A stretch of 64,000 nt of DNA from Coptis chinensis (lineage: Eukaryota; Streptophyta; Magnoliopsida; Ranunculales; Ranunculaceae), in the NCBI GenBank assembly GCA_015680905.1, contig CM027383.1, positions 90,168,501 to 90,232,500 of the forward strand. Direction: 5' to 3'. The position numbers were made by a program, and so were the translations under genes. Below are positions 51,186 through 61,861 of the stretch, piece after piece (the stretch's first letter is position 1; each line of letters starts with the position of its first letter). The notes beneath the pieces are model-generated. The model saw nothing but the letters and a program-made list of their open reading frames with translations. It was not told the origin of the DNA and made no database searches.

Positions 51186-52039
51186 TGATTAGCTCCCAAA
51201 TGTGCATTTTATTACCTGTATATTGCTGCATTACAGTCCTTCTTACGCTTAACGAAAAGACAATTTATAGCTTTTACTGCCTTTTTCAAGTTAAGGAGTA
51301 TTTCAGACCACTTATCATAAAAGTTGCGTCCTAATACCAAAAGGAACATTAATCACGCTTATTATATATGAAGACTAGTAGCTACTATGGAAAAATACTG
51401 AAAAAGTCAAAGTCAACCGGTCAAAGTCAACAATCAAAGTCCTCAATTTAGAAGACCAAAGATGGAGGCCCTTATTTCAAATTATAAAGACTTATTCCTA
51501 AACCTATCTTGGTCAAGAAGGCACCAAAAAGCAAAAGCAAAAGTGAAAGGGGTGAGGTCTCTAGTTTATAATGGATGAGGGCAAATCTGTAAATGGCAAA
51601 AGTAGGGGTATATAAACAAAAAGCAAGGGAGAGAGAACTCATCCATTGTCTTAGGATCCAAACCATTTGGTTTGTTTATTTTTTTGTCTTGTTTTTCAAT
51701 TCATGTCTTTAATTTCTTATTGTTTTATTTTATTTCAATCAACTTGTTATTTCCTTTTTTTTATTTCAATCAAACTTGTTATTTGTTCTTTGTTTTAATC
51801 TTCAATCTTGTTTGTTGATTTTATTTCAATGTTTTAATCAATCTTCTTTTCATGTTGTCAAGTCATTTCAATCAAACAATCAAGCTTTCAAGTTCATTAG
51901 CTTAGTACCATTCTAATATTCAAGAGTCTACCTTTTTTTCTTCATATCTCCCTCACTAAAACTCTAAACAATTTAGGATGAACCTCAACTCTTAATCTAA
52001 ACTCTTTTGAAGTATACTCAATACAATATTAAAGCTTCA
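51186..52039 (+). repeat. 3' LTR of the gag-only Athila element, 854 bp
   Basis: It starts TGATTAGCTCCCAAATGTGC and ends TTAAAGCTTCA. The TATA box is TATATAAA at 51609-51616. It is highly similar to 44452-45089 from its middle onwards. Confidence 0.85.
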
Positions 52040-54168
52040 CTAGTGTTCTTTACTTTTCTTCTAATAGTGTAGTTATTTATAATTAGGGAAGTATTCTTTG
52101 TGTTGCCCTAGAAGGGGCAGCTCAGGGAGTGGCTACCCAGGAAAAATATTATTTGTGTTTGCCTTAAATGGTGATTCATTGAATGGCTGCCTAATTGGGA
52201 AGTACTCCTTGATGTTACTCTCGGTAATACACTAAATGGATGCCTGATGATAAAAGGTAAAACAATAGTTTTACCTACAAATACAATTATGACAAGGTAA
52301 GTAAAACTAAAGCTTGTTTACGCTGGTTATCAAAGTTTTCTACTCTCGATGCTATTGCAATATAGTTGGAATAGAATATTCGTTGCACTCCTAGTTCTTT
52401 AGAATTCTAAGTTAACTATGATTATCAGTCTATCAAGGTCAATGAGAGTAACGACAGAATTATACTATGATGGGAAATTACTAATCAATATGCAAATAAC
52501 GAAATGACGGAATTCAAATACTAACTTGACAATAGATAATGAATTAGGGGAATTTGATTCAACCTTGATTCGACTTAATCAACTAACAAAGAAATGTCGT
52601 AATCCAAATTTCAAATGCTTTCGCATAACAAACTGGTATTTCTAATCCCTAATTATTCATGGCAATCTCTACCAAATAATAACTTGCATGTGAAGCAATC
52701 AAACCCATTCTCATGGTGAACTAATTACTTTCTAGAATTGAATAGATTATCACGACGATTTCTAAGCTCACAAAATCAAGTTTCATCAAGGCTTCCTCAA
52801 ACCCCTCTAATTGAGATTTTAGCCTTGACTCATTAAACTATCATTTCTATATGAATTTCAGTAAGACATGATATAAAGTTTATAAATTTACCATATTAAT
52901 CTAATCAAGAATTCAAAACTAAATTAACAACTAAGAAATTATTAATAACTACATGATTGAAATTAGATCTAAGTGATTTAATAATTAAAACTAGATTATG
53001 AGTAACAAACTAACTTTGTTGATCTAATGACATAAAAGAGTATTGAATCAACAACTGAATTAAAAACAAGTAAATAAAACTAATTAATGGAGTCTAAGCT
53101 AATTTATTTTCTAATCTAGGTCTCGCTAATTAGTCCGCCTCATTTCCTTCCTTCAAGAAGAGAAAGAGATCCCCAATTTTGTGCATGGGCCTGGAGCCAT
53201 GTTTTGGACTGGAAAATCAAGCCCAAAACCCAATTTCTTCAATCCATAGAGGTCTTTTCAGCTGGATTTGACTTTAACTGACTTTTTGTCCACTTCTACT
53301 CCTCTGATTGGGTTGTGGTTTGAACCATTGGAAAACTCTTTCCAAGACGGTCGTTTTGACATAAGGTAGGCCCAATTCTGAGGTCTGAGTCCAAAGATAC
53401 GGTCTTCGGAAGTTCTGCTAATTTTTGTGCTATGTTTCTGCCCTCGTTGACTTTGACTTTTTTTTTTTTTTTTTTTTTGCTAAAAGTTAATTGATTAAAA
53501 GAATAAATTGAAAAGATACAAAGAAAAGAATAAGAAGAGAAAAGTTGTCTAGTGTGAGTAACATCATATGTGTACCCACCTATTACAGCCCAAAATCAAT
53601 AAGAGAAGCGAAAATAGGTAGTGAAATGGTTCTCCAGGTTTCTCATGAAAGGAGGCCTTGTGTCCCACCATTTACTTTCCCCCCTTTGTAGTGTCGCTCC
53701 ATGTCTCGAACAACTGTCCGCTCCTAAGTTAGTTTCTCGCCATGTTGCAGTTACATTTATCCATGTGGCTTTCTCTTTTAGATGCCTCCATTTAGTTCTA
53801 ACTTTCCAATGTACTATGTCCTCTTGAAAGGCTTTAACCACTGAGGAAGAATCTGATTCAACCCATATATATTTCCAGTCCAAGTCCAAAGCTCTCTGAA
53901 TTCCTTCAATAGGCTTTTCAGCTTTGACTAGGCTTTAAATAGGCTTTTTCTCCTTGAATCTTGGCCTTTAATCATAGAACTTCTTAGCAACCAACTTTTG
54001 TTCCTTTATCTCGCAAAAGTGACATATTTCTATGCATAATTGACTCCAATGCCTGAAATACATAAAATCATGTAATCAGCATTAATTCTTATTTATTACT
54101 CGCATAATTGGTCTAAAAGTATTATTATTAAGGGGTTAAAACTACATTTTTGGGCTCTTATCAAACCA
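52040..54168 (-). repeat. Athila-like LTR, subfamily A, with a LINE insert
   Basis: On the minus strand it starts at 54168 with TGATAAGAGCCCAAAAATG, preceded by a purine-rich GAGGGTGGTT. It aligns with the LTR at 1-1079. The left limit is uncertain; the part left of about 52500 is not clearly matched elsewhere. A 5'-truncated LINE (53458-53913) sits inside it. The TATA box of the 520-530 position is replaced by CTTCAAGAAGAG-type sequence. Confidence 0.7.
53458..53913 (-). mobile_element. 5'-truncated LINE insertion in the LTR
   Basis: On the minus strand a partial RNase H domain (YIWVESDSSSVVKAFQ, then TWRETNLGADSCSRHG, about 53700-53889) is followed by a short 3' region and a poly(A) tail, seen as 21 T at 53458-53478. 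The LTR copy at 1-1079 lacks this segment, its sequence passing straight through GACTTTGACTTTTCAGC, which defines the insertion. A short CTTTT target duplication is possible. About 456 bp; heavy 5' truncation is usual for LINEs. Confidence 0.88.
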
Positions 54169-55052
54169 CCCTCAACCAGCATTTTTCTTGTCCTCAAGCA
54201 AATATGAGAAATTAGAATAAGTGACCAAAAATGGAGTTCTAACTAATCTCGTTTTGCTGAGTGCGATTGCATTGACCATATGCAACAAGGCCTTAAACCA
54301 CTAGAAATTCCCTAGTGGACGAGTTATAGCCTCGTGAGAGTTTTCCAGTGAAGTTACTCACAAACTTCATCTATACTACAACGACTAAGAAATAAATCCA
54401 TTGTTTCCTTATTTATGTCTCAATAATCTATACATCTCACTAGCAATGAATACAGAATAATCAAGTCGAAACCTAAGCTAATATATGCATAATAATCAAT
54501 CATCTACGAAGAAGCATATATACAATGTGTAATACTATGAAATGCACTAACAGGTCCATTTTTGAAAACTCATAATAGCGTCCTTAAGTAGGTCCTCACA
54601 TAAATGTCAAGACAAAAACCACTCTGATTTTTCCGCTCAAGTTTCGCTACTCCAGTGTGCAGTGGGCACACTTTACCTTAAAATCTCAATGATACACAAG
54701 GAAGCCAAAGTCGATCAAACACATCTGTCACTTATTATCACACTAACATATTCCTAATTGAGCTAGAGATCTTTATTAGGTGTTGCGGGGATTAGGAGAT
54801 GGTTTAAGAATGAAGAAAATAGATATTCAAAAAGGACAAGTTTGAGTTAATAGGGTTTTCATATTATGTAACTAGAAAAACCCTTGTTCTTTTGCTTCTA
54901 CACTTTGTTTCCATCTTTAGCCTTTTTATTTTGGCTTTTTGACTCCTTTTATTCTATTTTTGGAGTTTTTATTTTGTTTCTATTTTTATTTTTCTTTTCT
55001 TTTCTTTGGATGGAAACTTTTTTTCTTTTTCTTTTCTGAAGCAACTAACTAA
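54169..55052 (-). other. 3' internal region of the minus-strand Athila element
   Basis: It matches, in reverse complement, 50480-51150 of the plus-strand gag-only element (for example CTAGTGGACGAG and GCAATCGCAC). Non-coding. It is interrupted at 55068 by the full-length LINE and continues at 60947. Confidence 0.75.
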
Positions 55053-55068
55053 TTTTTGTTTACATTAA
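55053..55068. repeat. LINE target-site duplication, left copy
   Basis: TTTTTGTTTACATTAA, identical to 60931-60946. Confidence 0.92.
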
Positions 55069-55250
55069 AGGGAGACCAGGAGTAACTTAATGATATCCTG
55101 ATTCCTGATCCGATGCACCAATTATTACTTAGAATGGTAATTTTTGGTTGGTAATAGATTCTTATCTCTTTCTTCCCTCCAATTCCTTCCAGTTTAAGCA
55201 ATATCCGGTTTTTCAAACTCTTGGCTTTGTACTGCTAATTTCCTGTAATT

Positions 55251-56736
55251 ATGGTTAGCGGTCTTAACAATCAAGCTAGTAATACTGTTCCTGTAAGAGA
55301 TGCTGCTCCATCTTCGTGGAGTGCTTTGTTCCATGGTTCTGGGGTGGTATCGTCTCTCACTCCTTTGAGAAGCTTCTCTCCAATCTTCAATGATGGGGTT
55401 GCCATGGTTCCTGACGATCTGGTCGACCAAGGTATCCAGCAATGGGATGACTATTTAGTTGGGTACTTCTTAGATAAGAGGTTGTCTTTCCCATTTGTCA
55501 GGGATTTCCTCACTAAGACTTGGAAGCTTAAAGCAAGCTTTGAAATTACAACTGATAAGGAGCTATTTTATTTGAGCTTTACCAGTAATGAAGATCGGCA
55601 GATGGTTCTGGAATCGGGGCCGGTGTTTATTGCAGGGAGGATCTTTGTTATTAAGCCGTGGAGTGTTGAGATGGGACTGAGGAGGAGTGTTCTCACCACA
55701 GTTCAGTTTGGGTGAAACCGCATGACCTTCCTAAAGAAATGTAGACTTTGGATGGATTATCCTATCTTGCCGGTTTGATAGCAGCTCCAATGTTCATGGA
55801 TGACGAACGCAAAAAGAAAGAGATGGGCCGTTTGCAAGGGTATGTGTAGAGGTCCCTGTAAACCATAAATACGAACCTACTATTCGGCTTAAGGTGAAAG
55901 GACGAGAAGTAGTGGTGGGAGTTGAATATACATGGAAACCATTGTCATGTGAGAAGTGTAACAAGTTTGGTCATTCCACAAGCAGATGTGGGGCTAGAAC
56001 TGTGAGGAGATGGAATGCTCGAAAAATGGTGAGGGGTGAAACTAGTGGCGTTACTAGATTAGAAACTAATGTTGAAGGGATTGAAAACCAGCGGAATAGC
56101 ACCAACTTGGGGGCCAACAATCGGATTGGGATATTAGGACCCGCCCTACAGGGAGGATCAAAATAATACTGATGGGTCCTTATTCTCGATTGGGGAAGGA
56201 GGAGTGTGTGGGGTTGCTACAGCGCAAGGACTAGATCGATCAATCGGTCTGAATAATGAAAATGCCCTTGGTACTAGTCCTATAACAGGGGAGATGGGTA
56301 TTACTTCTCCAGTAGCAGTCAATGTGGAGGAGGAGTCAATACCGTAACTGTGGTACCCAGTGGGGGTGAAGTTATAGTACAAAGAGAACCAATTTGGGTA
56401 TGGGAATAGGTTTCTCTTATTACAAGAGGGGTGAAGAGTCTCGGGAACAACAATGAGATAGTGGTTTATGATGAATCAACAAATGGCGGGAAGCACAATT
56501 CCAAGGAGAACAGGCTCTATATGAGCAAATGCCTCGGAGGAAGAAACCATCAATGATGATCTCAAAACGAAAAAGAATTCTTTGATGATGAGCATAGTCC
56601 TCAAGACTTAGCCCTACTTCCTTTGCAAGTGATAACAAGGGCTCAGTTTAAGCAGCAACAGAATCCACAAAATTTCATCAACAAAGGGAAGGGTAAGAAC
56701 AAGGGTTCTGGGAGGAAGGGGAAACATAAACGGTAG
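55251..56736 (+). pseudogene. LINE ORF1 (DUF4283 and CCHC zinc knuckle), broken
   Basis: The ATG at 55251 opens a DUF4283 domain (WDDYLVGYFLDKRLSFPFVRDFLTKTW, then FYLSFTSNEDRQMVLESGPVFIAGR and IFVIKPW). A frameshift near 55712 moves on to WVKPHDLPKE- and LDGLSYLAGLIAAPMFMDD-type blocks. The zinc knuckle CEKCNKFGHSTSRC is at about 55950-55991 (frame 55894-56166). The tail is Gly/Arg/Lys-rich and stops with TAG at 56734-56736, two bases before the ORF2 ATG. The family ORF1 binds the element RNA. Confidence 0.9.
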
Positions 56737-56738
56737 CC

Positions 56739-57509
56739 ATGTCGAAGCTCGCTGTTTGGAATGTAAGAGGCCTTAATGACCTCAATAAAGCTAGTTACCT
56801 GAATAAATTTAGAAGGGTGAATAATTTATGTCTTTTTGCTATGGTGGAGACGAAAGTTAGAATAGAGAAGTTTCAGCTTATCAGTAGTCTCTGTTGTCCT
56901 TCGTGGCCTTTTGTAAACAACTACAGTAGCAGTGACAATGGCAGAATCTGGATATCATGGGATCCGGGGGTTATAGCACTATCGAAAATAAAGGAGACTG
57001 AGCAACTTATACATTGTAAGATTGATCTGCTCCCTTCTCTGAAAACTTTCTTTTTTACTGTGATATATGCAAGTAACAATAGTGCAGATAGAACGAGGCT
57101 ATGGGCTGAAATTTGCAATATTCACAATGGCACTCAAGGAGAGTGGTGCGTTGCAGGAGACTTCAATAATGTTCTTTATTCGTTTGAACGGATTGGTGGT
57201 GAAGCGGTGCACCCTAGGGAAACCACCCCTTTCAGGGATTGTCTTGTCACATCTGAGCTGTATGATCTCAAAGCTATTGGAGCGTTCTATACATGGACCA
57301 ATTTTGATAGGAAGTGGTCTAAAATTGATCGATGTTTGGTGAATAGTGCCTGGAGTACTACATTCTCCTACTCTTATGTAGAATACCTGCCCTCGGGTAC
57401 TTCAGATCACTCTCCGATAGTTATCACTATCATCAGCGAGTTGCCGCTAGTCCTCCTTTCGAGGTTTAGTAACTTTTGGATCCTCCATCCGAGTTCTTTG
57501 GCCTTTTGA
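56739..57509 (+). pseudogene. LINE ORF2 endonuclease domain
   Basis: MSKLAVWNVRGLND starts an apurinic-endonuclease-like domain. METKV carries the catalytic Glu, followed by WISWDPG, GDFNNVL and SDHSPIVI, so the main catalytic residues (N, E, D, D, H) are seen. The frame is lost near 57440, so the last 25 or so residues are out of frame. The family nicks target DNA to prime reverse transcription. Confidence 0.9.
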
Positions 57510-58950
57510 AATGTTGGAGGGTGCAAGTGAATGGCAGCCCTCTTCTTCTCCGACGCCTAAAAGCTCAAATTGTTGAAAAGCAAGTTGAAAAGCCTGGGCA
57601 AAATTCTTACCTTTCGGACTTAACTAAGCAGATCGAGGGCTGCTAGGAAGGAACTCAAGTATATATCTGAGAGAGCCAAAGCAAAGTAATCCAATGGATG
57701 CTCTACTATGCACTAGGAAAAAGAGGCACGGTCAACACTCGCCTTATCATCATGGAAGGAGAGGATCTCAGGCACCGTACTCGATGTGACTGGATGAAAT
57801 ATGGAGATAAATGTAATGAGTTTTTCCATAAGATGATTAAAGAGAGAAAAGGTCGTAATTTGATCTGGGCTCTTAATGATGATACTGGTACTAGAAGGGA
57901 AGGGCATGAAGAAGTCTCCGCAGCCTTTGTTGACTACTATAAGACCTTATTGGGACAACCGTCCCCAGCTAGATGTGATCCTGAATACCTTGAGAGGCTG
58001 CACTTTTCTAGGGTTCTGTCCCCAGATGAAGCAGAGACATTGATACAGGAGTTTATAGAGGCCGAGATTCAACAAGCTCTGTTTGAGATGGAGGATAATA
58101 AGGCCCCAGGACCTGATGGGTTCAATGCATTTTTCTTTAAGAAGAACTGGCAATGGGTGAAAGATGAGTTTGTTCAAGCTATTCTTTCTATCTTCTCTCT
58201 TCAGTCTGTGCATAGAGGAGTGAACTCAACTCACTTGTGTCTCATCCCGAAATGTGCAACACCATCCAGGGTGGAAGAGTTCCGACCGATAGCTTGCTGC
58301 AATGTTCTCTATAAGTGTGTCTCCAAAATGCTCACTAATCGAATGAAGCTATTTATGCCTGATATCATCTCCATGCAACAATCTGCCTTTATTCCGGGCA
58401 GATCCATTCAGGATAACCTCTTACTAGCTCATGAACTTATTAGAGGATACACAAGGGCTCATGGGACTAAACGATGCTCTATCAAGATTGATATTACCAA
58501 AGCATATGATACCGTGAGCTGGCAAACTATTGAGATGGTGATGGCAAGGTTTAGATTCCCAGATAAGTTCATTGTGTGGACGAAAATGTGCTACTCCTCA
58601 CCGTATTTCTCCATTTTAGTAAATGGAACACCTCAAGGTTATTTTCTTTGGTGCTAGAGGTCTTCGCCAAGAGGGATCCACTTTCGCCTTATCTGTTTGT
58701 CTTAGTAATGGAAGTGCTCAGTGGCATGTTGAGGAATAAGGTGGCAGTGAAGGAATATTCTTACCATTCTAAATGTAAGAAATTGAGCATTACACATCTT
58801 AGCTTTGCAAACGACATCTTGCTGTTTTGTAAAGGTGATCCCAACACGGTTCAATTTGTGAAGAATACCATTGAGGAGTTCTCGCATGATGTAATCGGTT
58901 CGAAGTTGAGTAGTCGAGAAGACTACACCGCTATGCGGGTAGTATGAGTC
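57510..58950 (+). pseudogene. LINE ORF2 reverse transcriptase domain, broken
   Basis: The frame at 57698-58657 covers the EN-RT linker end (RTRCDWMKYGDKCNEFFHKMIKER) and the RT fingers and palm (NKAPGPDGFNAFFFK, EEFRPIACCNVLYKCVSKMLTNR, SAFIPGRSIQDNLLLAHELI, KIDITKAYDTVSW). A frameshift lies near 58640. The frame at 58576-58947 then reads DPLSPYLFVLVMEVLS and SFANDILLFCKG, where the first Asp of the FADD active site is Asn. Confidence 0.92.
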
Positions 58951-60885
58951 AGCATGAAGCCCAGGAGTTAGCGGATATAATGGAAGTGCAACTAGTCCAG
59001 CCACCGGTAACATACTTAGGCCTTCCCCTCACCGCTTCTAGAATGGGAATTAAGGAGTGCGTTGATAGAAATAGAAATGGTGACAAAGAGGATAGCAAAT
59101 TGGAAGAATAAGTCTCTAACACATCTTTGGAAGGCTCCAATTGATACAATCTGTCCTTTCCTCTCTTCATGTCTACTGGGCGAGAACCTTCATCCTACCC
59201 CAGAGAACTTTGAAGGACATCGCAAAGATTTGCAATAGATTCCTTTGGTCAGGGCCAGATATGAACTCCAAAATGCATCATGCAAGTCACGCTACTCTCA
59301 GACTTGGTAAAGATCAGGGAGGCTTGGGCATTGTGGATCCGAAGACATGGAATAAGGCTGCCTATTGTGGACTAGTTTTCAAAATTGCGAGCTATGAAGA
59401 CTCCTTATGGGTTCAGTGGACAGTTGAAAATCATATCCGAAACCAACACTTTTGGACTATGAAAGTACCGACCGATGCCTCGTGGGTCTGGAGAAATGTC
59501 TTGAAGCACAGGGGAGCAACTCAAAAGTTTGTAAGGCATCAGTTAGCGAAGGGTGGGCAGACCTATGTCTGGCATGATCCGTGGTGTCATGACGCACCAT
59601 TAATTCAGTGGGCAGAAGCAGTTCAACTACTTCATGTTCCGGATAATGCGCTTGTGAGTGAGCTTATTACGAGATGGGAGATGGAACCGGATCATTACCG
59701 GTTGCCCGACGGTGAGCTCAAGAGGAAAATAGAAGGAACGATTTGAACCCCTCTCTCTAGACCAAGTAATTTGGGACGCCAACAAGATCGGGTAGATTCA
59801 CCATCCGGTCAAGATACCGTGCTCTTAAGCAGATCCGAAACAAGGTGAAGTGGTACAGGTTGATATGGGGCAGGCTTGTTCTTCCGAAACATTCGTTTAC
59901 AGGGTGGCAGCTCTTTGCAAATGCATTACCGACTCAGGACAGGTTGGTTAAGAGGAAGGTATTAACCCAGTCGAATTGCTATTTTTGCAACACCTCAAGA
60001 GAGCATTCGAAACATTTGTTTTTTGATTGCCAGTTTACAAGAGGAGTGTGGGCAAAAGTGAAGAGGTGGATGGGTTTGAGCTGTTGTGTTAGAGCGTCAA
60101 CCTCTGAATGGTACAGATTGTTATGGCTATGTCGTCCTGCTACTATGGAAGCTGAAATTATAAAAGCTATTGTTTTTGCAAGCTTTACTTATCCGAGAGA
60201 AAGGAATGCGAGGAGATTTCAGCAACAACAACGTACTGAAGAGCAAGTTTTCAGCAGAGTGCAAAAGGAGATGAAGATATATCTACAAACTGTGTTGAAG
60301 GAAGTTCCAGAGACTGTAGCAGCTAGATTACTGATTGACAGAATCGGTATACAAGTCTCCTTTACACAAACGAACCCCAGCTAGTGCTCGTGGCTTAGGC
60401 CTAAACTAGGTGAGCTAATGATAAATACTGATGGGTCGGTTACCGAGGACTCAAATGGATTTGGGGGAGTGATTAGAGATGAAACAGGGGCAGTGAAACC
60501 GGCATTCGCGAGCAGTTCTACTAAGAAGTCGGTTATGACACGGGAGCTTTTAGCCATTGAAACCGGTATGAAGGGTGCGGTAGACATTGACTATACAAGA
60601 GTAACTACTCGTCGACTTACAAGTGCTATTCGGGCGATCATAGGCAAAGAGGAACCCCCTTGGTACTGCCTTAATATCGTCGCTTCCATTATTGCTTTGA
60701 AAGATCAATTCGAAGTAGCGGAGTTCAAACATGTTTATAGGGAGACCAATCGGGTAGCTGACTTTTTGTCAAAGCTATGTAATGTTTTACATGACTCATT
60801 GCTGTTTTTCCTACCTCCTTTGGATGGTGATCTATCTAAACTTGTAATGGAGGATGCGCAAGATAGAATGTATATGAGATTATGA
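58951..60885 (+). pseudogene. LINE ORF2 C-terminal part: thumb, zf-RVT and RNase H
   Basis: The frame at 59141-59746 includes TFILPQRTLKDIAKICNRFLWSG and LGKDQGGLGIVDPKTWNKA. The frame at 59845-60384 is the zf-RVT domain (FTGWQLFANALPTQDRLVKRKV, CYFCNTSREHSKHLFFDCQFTRGVW). The frame at 60418-60885 is RNase H (INTDGSVTEDSNGFGGVIRDETG, ELLAIETGM, YRETNRVADFLSKLC), but the middle acidic block is lost to rearranged sequence. Frame breaks lie near 59030, 59750 and 60385. Confidence 0.9.
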
Positions 60886-60930
60886 TTAATACAGGTTTGA
60901 AGTCTGCGAACCTTAGCAAAAAAAAAATTT

Positions 60931-60946
60931 TTTTTGTTTACATTAA
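60931..60946. repeat. LINE target-site duplication, right copy
   Basis: TTTTTGTTTACATTAA, identical to 55053-55068. Confidence 0.92.
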
Positions 60947-61706
60947 TGTGTTTTCTTTTTTCTTTTCTTCACTCATCCTATTCTCAAACTCATTCTAAAA
61001 TGGGTAAGTTGATTTTTTTATTTTGTTTTGTTTTTGTAAAAGGGTAAAGGAATTGTGGTTTATGAAAGGCTAAAGAAAGACTCAGAGGGGCGACTAACGG
61101 AAAATAATTTCATAAGGTTTGAATTTCTGGCTATATCGATCCAAAAAAGGCCTAAATTCTCGCTTAGGATATGATATAATAATCAAGCAAGTGGACGTGT
61201 GATTTCTCTATCCGGATTTTACTTCTCCCTTGTGTTATTTCTCAAATATTTCACTCGTATAAGGCTTTAGACTATATTCTCACAGGATTTGTAGAATAAG
61301 TACCCTAGCCTAGATTTCAGAAATTTACTGCCAAACAATCATATATACTTATGTAATATATTTATAGATAGATGCAAAGATTATTACCTACATATTAACC
61401 TAAGTTTCTAAAAACTATTATAATGCAAAAACTAACGTGAGACTTCTAGATTATTAAGAGCATAGAGAAAGAAAACAATACCAATATTCCTAAGTGTATA
61501 GCATAACATTTTATTTTTTATTTTTTTGAAATTTATGAAATTTTAACTTGAAAACAAGTGCATATTGTACCTATCTATATCCTAACAGATGCCTTAATTA
61601 CACGTGTTTCTATGCCACCCCCAAACAAGAAGCATATTTTGTCCTCAAAGTATTAAAATAAAAAGGGTAGAAAAATACCATGGAAACGCGTAAAATTCTG
61701 GAACAT
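60947..61706 (-). other. 3' internal region of the minus-strand Athila element, continued
   Basis: It continues from 55052 after the LINE. It matches 49860-50160 of the plus-strand element in reverse complement (for example TTTTGGATC-ATATAGCCA). On the minus strand TTTGAGGACAAAATATG and TTTGGGGGTGGCAT near 61610-61640 are the usual Athila 3' signatures. Non-coding. Confidence 0.7.
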
Positions 61707-61847
61707 CTGCAAAACAAGGTTAAAACATACTAATATAGAAAAAGAAAAATAGACGCAACTCTATATGAGTTCCACCCGTTATGGGGTTAACAAGAATCAA
61801 ATTGCTTGGGACATAAGCAAACATGAACTGAAACTAAAAAAACTTAC
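61707..61847 (-). other. Putative 141-nt intron 3' of the extra Athila ORF
   Basis: On the minus strand the donor is ATAAG|GTAAGTTT at 61847 and the acceptor TTGTTTTGCAG| at 61707, with T-rich sequence in between. Both sites are near consensus for plants. It lies 15 nt after the natural stop codon, so it would be in the 3' untranslated region. Confidence 0.5.
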
Positions 61848-61861
61848 CTTATCTCCATCGT

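Larger units (their letters stand above)
43280..52039 (+). mobile_element. Athila-type element with gag but no pol
   Basis: The order is: LTR region 43280-45089, primer-binding-site-like sequence, leader, gag (46407-47776), about 3.4 kb of non-coding DNA, purine tract and 3' LTR (51186-52039). The gag is close to that of the minus-strand element at 3549-4598. The 3' internal part matches, in reverse complement, that of the element at 54169-61700. No protease, RT, RNase H or integrase is present, so it depended on another element for mobility or is internally deleted. The flanks of the two LTRs (CAAAA and CTAGT) do not match. Confidence 0.82.
55069..60930 (+). mobile_element. Full-length plant LINE (L1-type), degenerate
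   Basis: It is bounded by a perfect 16-bp duplication, TTTTTGTTTACATTAA. It has a 5' untranslated region (55069-55250), ORF1 (DUF4283 and zinc knuckle), ORF2 (endonuclease, RT, zf-RVT, RNase H) and a short A tail (10 A at 60918-60927). Frameshifts and one changed RT active-site residue make it inactive. It is inserted in the 3' region of the minus-strand Athila element, in the opposite orientation. Confidence 0.93.

Noticed and set aside
57698..60885. LINE ORF2 as a working gene
   Set aside because: Several frameshifts and the FAND active site show it is a pseudogene.
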